A DNA stretch of 64,000 nucleotides from Afipia sp. (GTDB lineage: Bacteria; Pseudomonadota; Alphaproteobacteria; Rhizobiales; Xanthobacteraceae), in the NCBI GenBank assembly GCA_017308595.1, contig JAFKER010000015.1, forward strand, positions 62,001 to 126,000, given 5' to 3'. The translations under genes and the position numbers were made by a program. Under the pieces are notes generated by a model, which did not search any database, was not told the DNA's origin, and worked only from the letters and a program-made list of their open reading frames with translations. Positions 1 through 9,542 of the stretch are shown here, in pieces. Each line of letters starts with the position of its first letter. Within the stretch, counting starts at the first letter, position 1.

Positions 1-1
1 A

Positions 2-361
2 TCGAAACATGGGCTTGGCGCCCGGGTGACGAAAAAGGAAGATATATCAAGTAGCGGAATTTTCAGCCTCAATGGCGATGGCGTTGCGTTGATTTGTGTT
101 TCGGCGCTGGATGACGCTAGCCCTACCTACACCCGGCATGTCGTGCGAAAGCTGCGTCGCAAAATACCCGAAGCCAAGATTTTGGTCTGTTATTGGATGG
201 CGGGAAAACTTGCTGTAACGGCCGAAAGCATCAAGGCCGACACCATCGCAACGAGTCTTGGTGGAGCCGCAAAGTATTGCCTCGACCTTGCTCAGCCCGA
301 CGACAAGACAAGCGAGGAGCCTGCGTCTTCACCCGACGTAGTTCTCCGCGTCGCGGGTTAA
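2..361 (+). CDS. C-terminal part of a probable AI-2E family transporter (5' truncated by window)
   Basis: The reading frame is open to the left edge of the window, so the GTG at 26 is probably not the real start and only the last 119 codons are visible. The visible part is soluble, without a membrane segment. Its run of residues (GDGVALICVSALDD, YTRHVVRKLRRKIPEAKILV) resembles the cytoplasmic tail of the long AI-2E family (PerM-like) permeases of Bradyrhizobium relatives. That assignment is from recollection of the family; the membrane part lies outside the window. The stop codon at 359-361 is clear. Confidence 0.55.
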   Translation, partial: SKHGLGARVTKKEDISSSGIFSLNGDGVALICVSALDDASPTYTRHVVRKLRRKIPEAKILVCYWMAGKLAVTAESIKADTIATSLGGAAKYCLDLAQPDDKTSEEPASSPDVVLRVAG

Positions 362-565
362 GCGGAAATCCTCAGATTACACTTCCAAGGTAGGCTCTTC
401 AAAACCGCAAGGGCTAGTGCGCTGACAGCTTCTTCCGGCGAGATCCTATTCTTAGCGTAGGAATGCGACTGAGCAAATTTGCTCACACTGCACGTGAGAG
501 CGTTGAGTGCCTTAATTGGCAATCTCAATCTGAATAGACGTTCACGCAATAAACTTGCGTAGCAC

Positions 566-590
566 GGAACACGGGTGAGCGCGGCTCGTT
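566..590 (+). promoter_or_regulatory. EcfG-type (general stress response) promoter
   Basis: GGAAC at 566-570 and GTT at 588-590 are separated by exactly 17 bases, which matches the GGAAC-N16/17-GTT consensus of EcfG sigma factors in alphaproteobacteria. It ends 30 bases before the start codon of the DUF1236 gene. A second site of the same form lies ahead of the BA14K gene at 6357-6381. Confidence 0.65.
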
Positions 591-620
591 GGTGTTCCGG
601 AATTAAACCAGGAGTTTTCC

Positions 621-1385
621 ATGAAAAAATTGCTTTTAGTGTCTGTTGCGACTGCCGCTCTCATAGGAGCTAACGGACTCTCACTCGCGCAGGCTCCGAG
701 CGAAAAGCCGAATGCGCCGGCCGCCCAAAGTACTCCAGCGGAAAAAGCGGCGCCAACTGAAAAAGCCGCGCCCGCTGAAAAAATTGCACCGCCAATGAAT
801 CGAACCGAAGCCCCCGCTGCGAAGTCTGAGGGCAGCATAAAGGGCAGCCACGCCGACCAAAAGATGCCCGCCGACAAGGGGGCCGCACAACACGTTCAGG
901 AGCAGAAGAAGGACGCTGTACAGCCTAATCGCGCAAATTCTGAGGCTGCACCTGGGATGAAGCCAACCGGCAAGTCTTCTGCTGATATGAAGGCCGACGG
1001 AAATCCTGCTTCCGAAAAATCCGCTTCAGAAATGAACGAGGGCAAATCGAAGGACGGCAAGACAGTCAAATCGAAGAACTCCACCGAAACGAAAGCCAGC
1101 ACGACGACTGGTCAAGCCGGTGCAGGCTCGAAGCAGATGACGACTGAACAGCGCACGACGATCCGCACGGTCATCAGGAAGCAACACGTCAAACCGGTGC
1201 GGGACGTCAACTTCTCGATTTCGATCGGAACGCGCGTGCCGCGAACCGTGAGTTTCTATCCGCTTCCGAGACAGCTTGTGTCGATCTATCCGGATTGGCG
1301 TGGGTACCAGTACTTCTTGGTCGGCGATGAGATCATCGTGGTCAATCCGCGAACTTTCGAAATTGTCGCTGTTCTGGAAGCGTAA
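621..1385 (+). CDS. DUF1236 domain-containing secreted protein
   Basis: The 254-residue protein begins with a signal peptide (MKKLLLVSVATAAL, probable cleavage after AQA at about residue 25). A long low-complexity stretch rich in Ala, Lys, Pro, Glu and Ser follows, to about residue 180. The C-terminal 65 residues (VPRTVSFYPLP, YPDWRGYQYFLVGDEIIVV) match DUF1236, a small periplasmic domain common in Bradyrhizobium and relatives with no known activity. The start has a good ribosome site (AGGAG at 611-615). The EcfG-type promoter upstream suggests expression in the general stress response. Confidence 0.85.
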   Translation: MKKLLLVSVATAALIGANGLSLAQAPSEKPNAPAAQSTPAEKAAPTEKAAPAEKIAPPMNRTEAPAAKSEGSIKGSHADQKMPADKGAAQHVQEQKKDAVQPNRANSEAAPGMKPTGKSSADMKADGNPASEKSASEMNEGKSKDGKTVKSKNSTETKASTTTGQAGAGSKQMTTEQRTTIRTVIRKQHVKPVRDVNFSISIGTRVPRTVSFYPLPRQLVSIYPDWRGYQYFLVGDEIIVVNPRTFEIVAVLEA

Positions 1386-1429
1386 TTTTTAGGCCCCAAT
1401 CTTGCGGCCCGAATTGGAAAGGATATCAA

Positions 1430-1657
1430 ATGAAGCGTTTACTGTTGATTGGCTTTGCCACTTGCGCGCTTGTTGCCCTCCCGGCGCTGTCTGCCTCCGC
1501 AATGCCGAAGCCAAGCTCGACCCAGCCCGCTCTTGGAAGCGACAGTGCAATTGTCCTCGTCAAAGGCGGGCATGGTCACGGTCGCGGCCATATGGGACGA
1601 GGTGGACGCGGACATCATTACGGCTGGGGCAGAGGCCGTCACCGTGGCTGGCGCTAA
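1430..1657 (+). CDS. Small secreted Gly/His/Arg-rich protein
   Basis: This 75-residue protein has a signal peptide (MKRLLLIGFATCALVALPAL, cleavage after ASA near residue 24). The mature tail is rich in Gly, His and Arg (GHGHGRGHMGRGGRG). GGA at 1420-1422 serves as ribosome site. It lies 44 bases after the DUF1236 gene in the same direction, so the two may be co-transcribed. The His-rich tail could bind metal, but no family is recognised and that is only inference. Confidence 0.6.
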   Translation: MKRLLLIGFATCALVALPALSASAMPKPSSTQPALGSDSAIVLVKGGHGHGRGHMGRGGRGHHYGWGRGRHRGWR

Positions 1658-1705
1658 GATTGGATATTTCTGAGCCCACTCAAATGATAAATGAAGGAAA
1701 AAGTC

Positions 1706-1999
1706 ATGAAAAGTATTTCGCTTGGTGTTCTAGGAGTTGCGATGCTGTTGTCATCGGCAGCTATTTCCGCGCCAATTAATCCAACAGTCACCGGTGCACA
1801 GGAAACGTCGGCTGTTGAGCAAGTGCGTCTGGTATGTGATCAATATGGACGGTGCTACCGCGCCAGAGGTCCGAGATACGTCCGGCGTGGTTATGACGAC
1901 GGGTATGCGCGCCGTAGCTATGGGTACTACGGCGGTAGCCGGGGATATTACGGTGGCGGCCCGACGATCGGTCTTAGCTTTGGCAATCGCGGCTGGTAA
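1706..1999 (+). CDS. Small secreted Gly/Tyr/Arg-rich protein
   Basis: The ATG at 1706 is chosen over the one at 1691 because AAGGAAA lies just upstream and the signal peptide (MKSISLGVLGVAMLLSSAAISA, cleavage after residue 22) then starts cleanly. The mature part has one short Cys pair (VCDQYGRCYRARG) and a tail rich in Gly, Tyr and Arg. Proteins of this type are frequent in Bradyrhizobium relatives and have no known function. A rho-independent terminator follows 26 bases after the stop codon. Confidence 0.7.
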   Translation: MKSISLGVLGVAMLLSSAAISAPINPTVTGAQETSAVEQVRLVCDQYGRCYRARGPRYVRRGYDDGYARRSYGYYGGSRGYYGGGPTIGLSFGNRGW

Positions 2000-2025
2000 T
2001 ATTGATATAGTGCAATTTGTTAGAA

Positions 2026-2053
2026 GGCCCGGTTAGTACCGGGCTTTTTCTTT
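2026..2053 (+). terminator. Rho-independent terminator
   Basis: GCCCGG (2027-2032) and CCGGGC (2039-2044) form a stem around a 6-base loop. The T-rich run TTTTTCTTT follows at 2045-2053. It closes the transcription unit of small secreted proteins. Confidence 0.85.
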
Positions 2054-2629
2054 GGTGCACAGGAACAGCAGGTCGACAGCTAGAGGCAAGGCTATCTTAA
2101 GGGCAAGGCCGTTTTGCGCCTTAGTCCGATCCGGAAGCTAATTCGCACCCGATGATCGGGCAGCCCGTTTGAGTTCCACAATCGGAGCCCGTGCCAACTG
2201 ACCGGTGGCTGGAGAGACTGGCCGCGCTCCCGCCCATTTGGAAATGTGAAATGTCCATCCCATCCAAGATGGTAGTGTCTTCCATCGGCCTATGTGCCTA
2301 GAGCTGAGAAAATTAGCCGTGTCTGCCGACCTTATGGTCCTGGCTTATGTCGAGATCGCGAGCCTTGAAGCAACCGAGTCCGAAGCTGAGACGCCCAAAC
2401 TCAAACCGCGAAAATTCGGAAGCACGCAGAACGTTAAGAAGCAGCCTCAGTTGAGCGTTCTCATGGTTTTCACGATCATAAGCCAACAACGCAATGTCGG
2501 CTTTTAAGCACCTGGGCACAAATCTTGGTTTTAAGTTCGATCCGTACATCTCTGAAGTAGTTAGCGCAGTTCTCGGCTGACCGGTTCGTACAGAGGTCGC
2601 CTCTGGCGGCAACATCAAATCGCTGAGTA
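2054..2629. other. Intergenic stretch without a supported gene
   Basis: Open frames exist on both strands (2292-2507 plus, 2313-2618 minus), but neither has a recognisable family, a signal peptide or a convincing ribosome site, and they overlap each other. No repeat or RNA gene is evident. It separates the secreted-protein cluster from the broken GGDEF/EAL gene. Confidence 0.5.
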
Positions 2630-5092
2630 TCAGCTTCGTTGTTCTCTGTTAATTCGGCAGGGGTGTGATTGATCGCGGTCCGGTGTTTCCCCTAGACCTG
2701 ACGCACCCGACTGCATAGCTGCTGCCAGGAGCGCGTAAACTTTACTCCATGCTGCTCTATCTTCCAGCGTGAAAGCGGTGCCCAAGCCTTGTGCCAACGA
2801 CCAAATAAGTGCCTCGGCTACGATGGAATAGTGCTCTGGCTTCGCGCCGTATGCGGCGTGACGGGCTCCAAGGTCCCTTATTGACGGAGTTAACGCTGAA
2901 AGGTCATGCAACTTTCCGACGCAGGTCGCCAGAAGCGCCAAGAGCTTGCGTTTTTGTACTGCAAGGTCATCGGGAAAAAGTCGACGCACCTGAGGTGCTT
3001 TTGCAAACAGCCGGTCATAGAAAAGAGTAGCGATTTTGTCTTGTATCGGAACGACAAGCGAAAAACTTGTGCGCACTAACATGACGTCTCGAGCAGTAAG
3101 TCTTTTGTCGTCCTTTGCCGGCGCGCTTTCGAACTGTTTGGAAAAATTAAGTTCGGAAATCGGGCGTGGTCTCCCGAACAGGTATCCCTGTGCTTGCGTG
3201 CATCCCGCTGCGCGAAGGAGCTCGAGTTGCTCTGCGGTCTCTACCCCCTCCGCTGTCGTGACAATAGCGAGGCTTCTCCCGAGGTTAGCTACCGCGCATA
3301 CAATTGCGGCGGATACATCCATGCCTGACATCTCGCTTACGAAGGATCTATCAATTTTGATTTTGTCGAATGGAAATAGCCGCAGATAACTCAAGGAAGA
3401 AAATCCCGTTCCGAAATCGTCCAGTGCAATAGCTACCCCGGCGTCATGCAGTTCGTGAAGTATGCGTATATTTGTCTCGCTTCGCTTGAGCAGCACAGAT
3501 TCGGTAATCTCAAGTTCTAACCTGTTAGCGGCAAGTCCAGTCTGCGTTAGGATGCTAGCGACCAGCAATCCGAGGTCCGGGTTATGGAATTGAATAGGCG
3601 ATACGTTGACGGCGACCTTCAGATCTTGTGGCCAGGCGACTGCATCAGCGCAAGCTTGGCGGAGCACCAAAGCTCCAATTTCTTTGATTAACCTGTCTCC
3701 TCGGCCAACGGAATGAATAGATCCGGAGACATCAATCCGTGCTCGGGATGGCGCCAACGAACAAGTGCCTCCATACACACCGTGCGTTGAGTTTTGATGT
3801 CTATAATCGGCTGATAGTGGATCTCAAACTGGTTGCCTGCGACCGCCTGATTCAACTGCAGGGCCAGCCGAGTATGTGCTGTAACTGAAGAACCCGCCGC
3901 AGATTCAAAGAACCGAAAGTCGTTCTTACCCTCTGTTTTAGCGAGGTACATTGCCGTGTCGGCGTTCTTGGTCAACATATCCACGTCGGTGCCATCCGAA
4001 GGGAATACCGCCACGCCGATACTGGCGCTGGTGTGCCGGACTTGGCCTTCCAGTACCATCTCAGGGCGAAGAGCCGACTGTACCTTGCGACAGATTAAAG
4101 CGACGTGTTCCTTATCAGCGATTTCGTTGAGGATGATAATGAATTCATCGCCTCCAAGTCGGACAACCACATCGCACTCACGCACGCAGCCTTCGACCTA
4201 CTTCAATCAGAAGCGAGTCTCCCGCCGCATGTCCTAGTGTGTCATTTATGCCTTTGAAGCCATCAAGATCGACGAAAAGCACGGCGCACGTGCATGCGTT
4301 ACGGCGAGCGACTTTAATGGAAAGATCCAGGAGCTCGTTAAACACCGCGCGGTTTGGCAAGCCCGTCAATTCGTCATGAGTGGCTAGATACTGAATTCGA
4401 TCGTCTGCTCGACGCTTTGCTGCATCTCGATCGAAGTTCTCCAATGCAAATGAAACGTTAGCTGTCAGTCTGGCGAGCAGATCAACTAGCTCGCCAGTAA
4501 ATGAGTCCTTCTCGCTGGAAAGAAAAAGAAGCACACCGATGGCGTTCTTTCCCTTCATTAGCGGGAAGCTCGCACCAGACCTTGTTCCTCCCTCACCCGC
4601 TAAAGTGTGCCAATGCTTGGTGCGATCGTCGCTCAGGTAATCATTGATAATGCAGGGGCGCTTTGTTCTGAAGGACGTTCCAGTCGAGCCTCGGCCCTCC
4701 GGCACGGTCTCGGATATTGCAAAACGCGTGCTCTTCACGCGATCTGCATTTTCTCCCTTCGTCGCCACTATTCTAAGAAATTCTTGCCTAGGCTCGGCAA
4801 GAGCGATCGTTGTAGATGTAAACTTTCCGCCCAGCACCGCCGCACTGCAGACCAAATCAAAAAGCTCCTCGCGCGAGGTGGAGCGCATGATAGCTTCATT
4901 GGTAGCGCTCAGCGCTACGTACATGCGATGAAGATCGTCTCGATTCGCTAATCGCCGCATCAGCCTTCGAGGCATGCGTTTTAGGTTGCTAGCAATTTTG
5001 ATATCTTTCAACAGCTTGCCCTCACCCTGACAGCACTGAGCAGTGTTGCTCTTGTCAACTACGGAAGGCTTACGAAGCGCGTCCCACGGCAA
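2630..5092 (-). pseudogene. GAF-GGDEF-EAL-globin signalling protein, interrupted by two frameshifts
   Basis: Three minus-strand frames join into one protein. Frame one (5092 to 4178) carries a GAF-like sensor region and the first half of a GGDEF domain (THDELTGLPNR, LFVDLDGFKGIND). Frame two (about 4185 to 3688) carries RLGGDEF and the start of an EAL domain (HYQP, MEALVRW). Frame three (to 2630) carries the rest of EAL (DDFGTGFSS, KIDRSFV) and a C-terminal globin with B10 Tyr (LFYDRLF), an E7 Gln region and the proximal His in LGARHAAYG. Homology continues directly across both breaks, at about 4186-4192 and 3691-3693, each explained by one lost base. GGDEF and EAL motifs are intact, so decay is recent or the breaks are sequencing errors. 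The intact protein would make and break cyclic di-GMP with a heme sensor. Confidence 0.85.
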
Positions 5093-5542
5093 TGTTAAGA
5101 CTGGAAATGACGTGGAACCAAAATCGAGGTTAACGGGTCAATAGTTCCCAGATGAATATGTACGATTAAAATCCGCTGGTTCCCCACCAGGAACTTGAAG
5201 TTCCTAAGCTGTGTCACCTTGCTAGTGCTCGATAAGGCCGGCTCTACCCAGCCAATAATTTCGATTGTCAAAATCGATTTTGCTTGCCAGAGCTTTCCAA
5301 CTAGTGGCTATGAACGATTTTTCCAACCTGGGTGAATGCTGAGTAAGCCGATTTCAGCGACTGCAGCAATGTCGGGGAATCGGAAAACAGAAACGCAGGA
5401 TTATTCTTTAGCAATTCCACAACTGCTCATTACCACTTCTGGACTAATGACGTCTCCTAGCAACTGCCGCGCTTCCCCTTAAACTGCACAAGCTGAAGCT
5501 GCTCGTCGCAAATGCGAAAATGTATTTGTTAACGCGCAAATG
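5093..5542. other. Intergenic stretch, no gene seen
   Basis: About 450 bases between two minus-strand genes. The part near 5093-5300 should hold the promoter of the GGDEF/EAL gene, but no clear promoter motif was recognised. An imperfect inverted pair GTTCC...GGAAC occurs near 5180-5200. No coding frame with family resemblance was found. Confidence 0.5.
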
Positions 5543-5571
5543 AAAAGCGGCGACACGAAGCCGCCGCTTTC
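5543..5571 (-). terminator. Terminator hairpin of the BA14K gene
   Basis: AAAGCGGCG (5544-5552) and CGCCGCTTT (5562-5570) form a 9-base-pair stem with a 9-base loop. Read on the minus strand it ends in a short T run, 22 bases after the stop codon of the BA14K gene. Confidence 0.7.
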
Positions 5572-5592
5572 AAAGTTACCGCCACCCCTCCG

Positions 5593-6330
5593 TTAAGGGC
5601 AGGAATGACGAAACCCGTCGTAGCCCAAATATGTTCCGGATGCTGGATCATACGACCGGAAGTGTGCGGAGCAATAAGCTACGTCGCCGCTGCGGGGAGA
5701 GAAGGCGAAGCTATCATCGTAATATCGGTTCTCGGAATACGGCGCGCCAAACCCGAAACCGACAGTCGGACCTATACCAACCCAACGACGTCCTTGGTGG
5801 CGGCGAGCCCAATCCCGACGATGGTGCGTGGAACGATGGGAGGCGGATCGATTGCTGCGGCGTTCGGCACGATCCATCTTCTTACCGCCAGCGCGGTCAT
5901 TATCGATCGTTGCAGCATTGCGGTCACGAATGGATCCGTGCCTCGACATGTCACCTTTTTTGGTCATGTCGTTCTGCGACACCTTACCTTTAGGCATGCC
6001 GTCACGAATCGACTCGCGACTTTCAGTGGCTACATTATCGCGAGGCGAAGTAGTCGTTGTCGAAGTCGCTCTCGGCATAGACTTGTTCTTCGATACATCG
6101 GCAGAAGCGTCAGGCGTGCTTGCCCTGTCCAGCGTGTCTGTCGAAGCTGAAGGTACATTCGCCGAAGGCGTCGCAATTGAATTCGTCGATCCCGAGGGAT
6201 CCGCCGACTGCGCCACGCTTCCACTGGGAGCCGACGAACCAGGGGTCGTTTGCGCCAGAGTAGTCGAACTCATTGCGAGAGGTGCGGCTGCGAAAAGCAA
6301 CGCCGCAAGACCGATATTTGATATTTTCAT
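5593..6330 (-). CDS. BA14K family secreted protein
   Basis: The start at 6330 is preferred over 6435 because GGAGGA precedes it and a signal peptide follows at once (MKISNIGLAALLFAAAPLAM). The 245-residue product has a Ser/Thr/Asp-rich middle, a basic His/Arg stretch (HRSTHHRRDWARRH) and a C-terminal BA14K-like end (YCSAHFRSYDPASGTYLG). BA14K was described as a Brucella immunoreactive and lectin-like protein; most homologues are uncharacterised envelope proteins. An EcfG-type promoter lies 26 bases or more upstream, so stress-induced expression is likely. Confidence 0.75.
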   Translation of the reverse strand: MKISNIGLAALLFAAAPLAMSSTTLAQTTPGSSAPSGSVAQSADPSGSTNSIATPSANVPSASTDTLDRASTPDASADVSKNKSMPRATSTTTTSPRDNVATESRESIRDGMPKGKVSQNDMTKKGDMSRHGSIRDRNAATIDNDRAGGKKMDRAERRSNRSASHRSTHHRRDWARRHQGRRWVGIGPTVGFGFGAPYSENRYYDDSFAFSPRSGDVAYCSAHFRSYDPASGTYLGYDGFRHSCP

Positions 6331-6356
6331 GACTGTCCTCCATTGGATATGGAGAC

Positions 6357-6381
6357 AACAGAGCCCTTCGCGTAACGTTCC
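6357..6381 (-). promoter_or_regulatory. EcfG-type promoter of the BA14K gene
   Basis: On the minus strand GGAAC (6381-6377) and GTT (6359-6357) are separated by 17 bases, the spacing of EcfG-dependent promoters. It lies directly upstream of the BA14K start at 6330. Confidence 0.65.
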
Positions 6382-6607
6382 GAAATTGACTTGAAAAAGG
6401 CTAGATTCTGTCTGGATGGTAACTTGACAGTCCAAAGGTTGAGAAAGCGATATCGCTAGGTTCTATTCTGGCCACAAAGCTGCTCACCAATGGTTTGAGG
6501 GTCCTTGGCGCTGCCTTTAATTGCACGGCAAACTATTCCGGCTGCCGACCCAGTACCTTGCTCAATTTTCCGATGGTTTCGAGCCTAACGCTCGCTCTTT
6601 CCTGTTT

Positions 6608-7852
6608 TTATTTCAGAATCAAATCTGCCCATAAGAATAATGCTGTGGAGACAAATCCGGCGAAGGGCACCCATCGAGGACAAAGAAATACGCCGATGGG
6701 TGCTGTAGTCTCTCCGCTTCTAATTTTGATGAGTGCAATATTTACGACCGCAAAAATGACGAGTGTGCATCTGGCTGTAAGGTCCGCCAAACCAGCGAGT
6801 GGAACTGTCAGAGATAAGACCAGTATCGCTGCAACCCCAATCGCCGTCGCCAGCACAGGCGTGCGTGTTACTGCGTTCAGTCGTGCGATGGCTTTTGGCA
6901 AATTTCCTTGCTCTGCAAGGCCATATATAACGCGCGCTATCATGATCATGTGCACGATAATCCCGTTCACTGTCGCGACTATAGCGATGGCGCTCATCGA
7001 AATGAGCGGCAGACCCGTTAGCCGTTGAAAAACAAGCGCGAGCGGCGCAGGCGACTGAGCGAGTTCATCGGGCGAAACCGTAGTTACCGCAATCCAGACG
7101 ATGAGAGCGTAAAGCAACGCGGTTAGTCCTAGCGTCAGAAATAGAGCGCGAGGCAAGGTGCGGCCGGGATTCTTCATCTCGGCTGATATGTTCACCAAAT
7201 GCTCAAAGCCGATGAAAGAGAAGACTGCGATCAGTCCGGTGCCGGCAATTCCGATCCAAGCCCCCGAATCCACGGCATCTGGCCACATCTCAGGAAGGCG
7301 TGTTACAATTGCCGAATTTTGACTGACACCAGCAACAATAATGAGAACGAGCCCACCAACCTCGATCACCGTCATGATCCCTGCAAATGAAACAGACTGA
7401 ACGGTGGAAAGGCATGCCACCATGCCCATCGCAAGAACCACACCAATAATGATCCAATGAGCTGACAGCGGAATGAAGACGCTGATGTAACCGGCGCTTC
7501 CAACACTTATTGTTGCCGCTGAAATCGTCGCTGTCACAATCACGAGCAAGCCGATGCCAAGGCTCAGCCATTTGCGTTTGAATGCAGCATCAACGTATGC
7601 AGCCTCGCTCGCGCTTACCGGCATGCGCGTTCCCAGTTCTGCAAATGAAGCCGCACTAAAACTGATAGCAATAGCCGCGCCAATGAAGGCGAGAGGCGCG
7701 TGCATGCCACTACGACCGGCGGCAACACCAACCAGAACGTAAATGCCGGCACCGATGGTAACACCAAGCCCGTAGAGCACGGCGTGAGTCAAAGTGAGCG
7801 AGCGCGAAAGGCCGGGCATGGACTGACTCAATGGCGTGACATCAGAGGACAT
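6608..7852 (-). CDS. APC family amino acid permease
   Basis: The 414-residue protein is almost entirely hydrophobic, with about 11-12 membrane segments. The first carries the family motif GVTIGAGIYVLVG (residues 30-42). A conserved loop FIGFEHLVNISAEMKNPGR lies near residue 215. These place it in the amino acid-polyamine-organocation superfamily, which exchanges or imports amino acids across the inner membrane. The substrate cannot be told from sequence. It is slightly shorter than many members (about 430-480), the C-terminus ending soon after the last segment. It appears to be transcribed alone. Confidence 0.85.
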   Translation of the reverse strand: MSSDVTPLSQSMPGLSRSLTLTHAVLYGLGVTIGAGIYVLVGVAAGRSGMHAPLAFIGAAIAISFSAASFAELGTRMPVSASEAAYVDAAFKRKWLSLGIGLLVIVTATISAATISVGSAGYISVFIPLSAHWIIIGVVLAMGMVACLSTVQSVSFAGIMTVIEVGGLVLIIVAGVSQNSAIVTRLPEMWPDAVDSGAWIGIAGTGLIAVFSFIGFEHLVNISAEMKNPGRTLPRALFLTLGLTALLYALIVWIAVTTVSPDELAQSPAPLALVFQRLTGLPLISMSAIAIVATVNGIIVHMIMIARVIYGLAEQGNLPKAIARLNAVTRTPVLATAIGVAAILVLSLTVPLAGLADLTARCTLVIFAVVNIALIKIRSGETTAPIGVFLCPRWVPFAGFVSTALFLWADLILK

Positions 7853-7965
7853 CTATACTCATTCGATTGACGAAACAGCGCGGCTTCGCTTCGGACGAAC
7901 GCCTACACCAGGCGGCGCACGCTACCTCGCCCGTGCCGCACGGTAATCAAGATTGGGTCTCAAGA

Positions 7966-8535
7966 TTATTGCTCCTCGGGCGATCGTGGCAGCATTCGCA
8001 GCAGCGTGCGATCGCGGAGTACAAAATGATGCAGAAGCGCCGCCAACGCATGAATGAGCGCTAATATCACTAGCGCGTTGGCTGCAAACTCGTGAACTTC
8101 CTTTGCATTATTGGCAAACGCTCGATCCATCGCCCATGGCGATGAAATCGCGCCAAAACCGAACAACGGAACTGCATTTCCGCGTGCAAATTGCAATACG
8201 ATTCCGGTGATCGGCACCGCAGCGAGCAACATATACATTGCGTAATGGGCAATTCGAGCCACCAGACCGGTCCATGCCGTCACCCACGTTCCAGCTTTCG
8301 CCGTTTCATGTAAAGGCCTATAGGCCATCTGCCATGGCACTCGAACACTCACCATAGCGAGTATTGCTAAGCCGACCGAAATGTGAGCGAACAGTCCGGC
8401 AGCGCGCCCCGCACCATTTGGCAGAACGTCATCGAACTCCCCGAGCGACCAGGCAGCTATGACAAGAAGTGCCGTAAGCCAATGCAGTAGCTGCGCTACT
8501 CCATCGTAACGGCGGCTCGGTGCGATCAACGCCAT
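7966..8535 (-). CDS. Cytochrome b561 family protein
   Basis: The 189-residue inner-membrane protein has four predicted membrane helices and the expected histidines for two b-type hemes: His18 (LLHWLTALLV), His51 (FAHISVGLAI), and His residues in the last helices (VHEFAANALVILALIHALAALLHH). The family passes electrons from quinol, and some members oxidise superoxide. The length is normal. No partner gene adjoins it. Confidence 0.88.
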   Translation of the reverse strand: MALIAPSRRYDGVAQLLHWLTALLVIAAWSLGEFDDVLPNGAGRAAGLFAHISVGLAILAMVSVRVPWQMAYRPLHETAKAGTWVTAWTGLVARIAHYAMYMLLAAVPITGIVLQFARGNAVPLFGFGAISSPWAMDRAFANNAKEVHEFAANALVILALIHALAALLHHFVLRDRTLLRMLPRSPEEQ

Positions 8536-8741
8536 GGAACAGTTCCTGGTAGGACTTGGACTATTTAGCGAGCGGCCAACTCAGATTAAACCAAGGTCGC
8601 GGTTTGCTATGTCGCTTCGCGACACTCCGGTTCCACTAGATGTTGGTAAAGAGCCGTTCGATTGGTTAGCGTGCGCGGACTAGTGGCTGGAACGCTCCGG
8701 TCGCTAATGACCCAATGTGAAAGACGGCAACCTCCGAAGCC

Positions 8742-9128
8742 TCACAGTTTCTCGATAAACTGCCTAAGCTTGGCACCGACTTGCTCCGCCGCCTGCTTTA
8801 GTCGCGTATTGTCGATGGCTTGCATAGATGCAACGGGATCGATTGCCGCCACCTCGATTCGTCCGCCTCCAATGTCCTGCACCACGACATTGCAGGGAAG
8901 CATTGCTCCAACCTTGTCTTCCAACTTTAGCGCGTCATAGGCCAACGTTGGATTGCATGCACCGAGGATGCAGTAGTTACGGAAATCTACATCAATTTTC
9001 TTCTTGAAGGTTTCCTTTAGGTCGATTTCGGTAATGATCCCGAAACCCTCGTTTTTGAGACCTTCAATACTGCGACGCACAGCTTCATTAAAGCCGATTG
9101 AGAGCGTCTTGCTGAAATAGTAGCTCAT
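8742..9128 (-). CDS. DUF302 domain-containing protein
   Basis: The 128-residue soluble protein matches DUF302 over nearly its whole length (FNEAVRRSIEGLKNEGFGIITEIDLKE near the N-terminus, LPCNVVVQD in the middle). The function of the family is unknown; members often occur with redox or metal genes. A FixK/FNR-type box is centred about 57 bases upstream, which suggests induction at low oxygen. There is no signal peptide. Confidence 0.88.
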   Translation of the reverse strand: MSYYFSKTLSIGFNEAVRRSIEGLKNEGFGIITEIDLKETFKKKIDVDFRNYCILGACNPTLAYDALKLEDKVGAMLPCNVVVQDIGGGRIEVAAIDPVASMQAIDNTRLKQAAEQVGAKLRQFIEKL

Positions 9129-9178
9129 CGGAATCTCTCTTTCGCAAGCAAGAATGCCATGGGGTTAAGTACCTCACT

Positions 9179-9192
9179 TTGATCGAGGTCAA
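9179..9192. promoter_or_regulatory. FixK/FNR-type box upstream of the DUF302 gene
   Basis: TTGATCGAGGTCAA differs from the palindromic consensus TTGAT-N4-ATCAA at one position. It lies 51-64 bases upstream of the DUF302 start. A perfect box occurs before the cytochrome c pair at 11098-11111, which supports a shared oxygen-responsive control. Confidence 0.55.
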
Positions 9193-9542
9193 ACTCAGGC
9201 ACTTGAAAAGAACGTAAAATAGCGTCGATGGGACATCTCCCTTTTGACGGTGACGAATGCCCTCCGTTGGAGCATCGCGTGGTTGCCATTGTGTAGCAAT
9301 GCACGGCAAGTAAGGCAGGATCGATTTTCCGCTACTCGGTGCCTTCACGGCTAAGATTGTTCATGCAGGAGCAAGCCATCTAGCAATCGAATCGAATCGA
9401 ATGGCTGACCGCTCGTGGTTATGTGACACCTTGCAGATCGAGGCCTCACGTTCTATCACGCAAGCATCCCACTATACTTCCTGGTATACTGAGCAATATT
9501 GCACAATCGAAGCCAAACTTATTCTCTCTTTAGGTTGGACAA
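9193..9542. other. Intergenic stretch between DUF302 and VIT genes
   Basis: It contains a small tandem run of AATCGA (three copies, 9385-9402). The minus-strand frame at 9088-9348 has no family resemblance. No gene is supported. Confidence 0.5.

Noticed and set aside
2292-2618. Overlapping open frames on both strands after the first terminator.
   Set aside because: No family, signal or ribosome site supports either; they mutually overlap.
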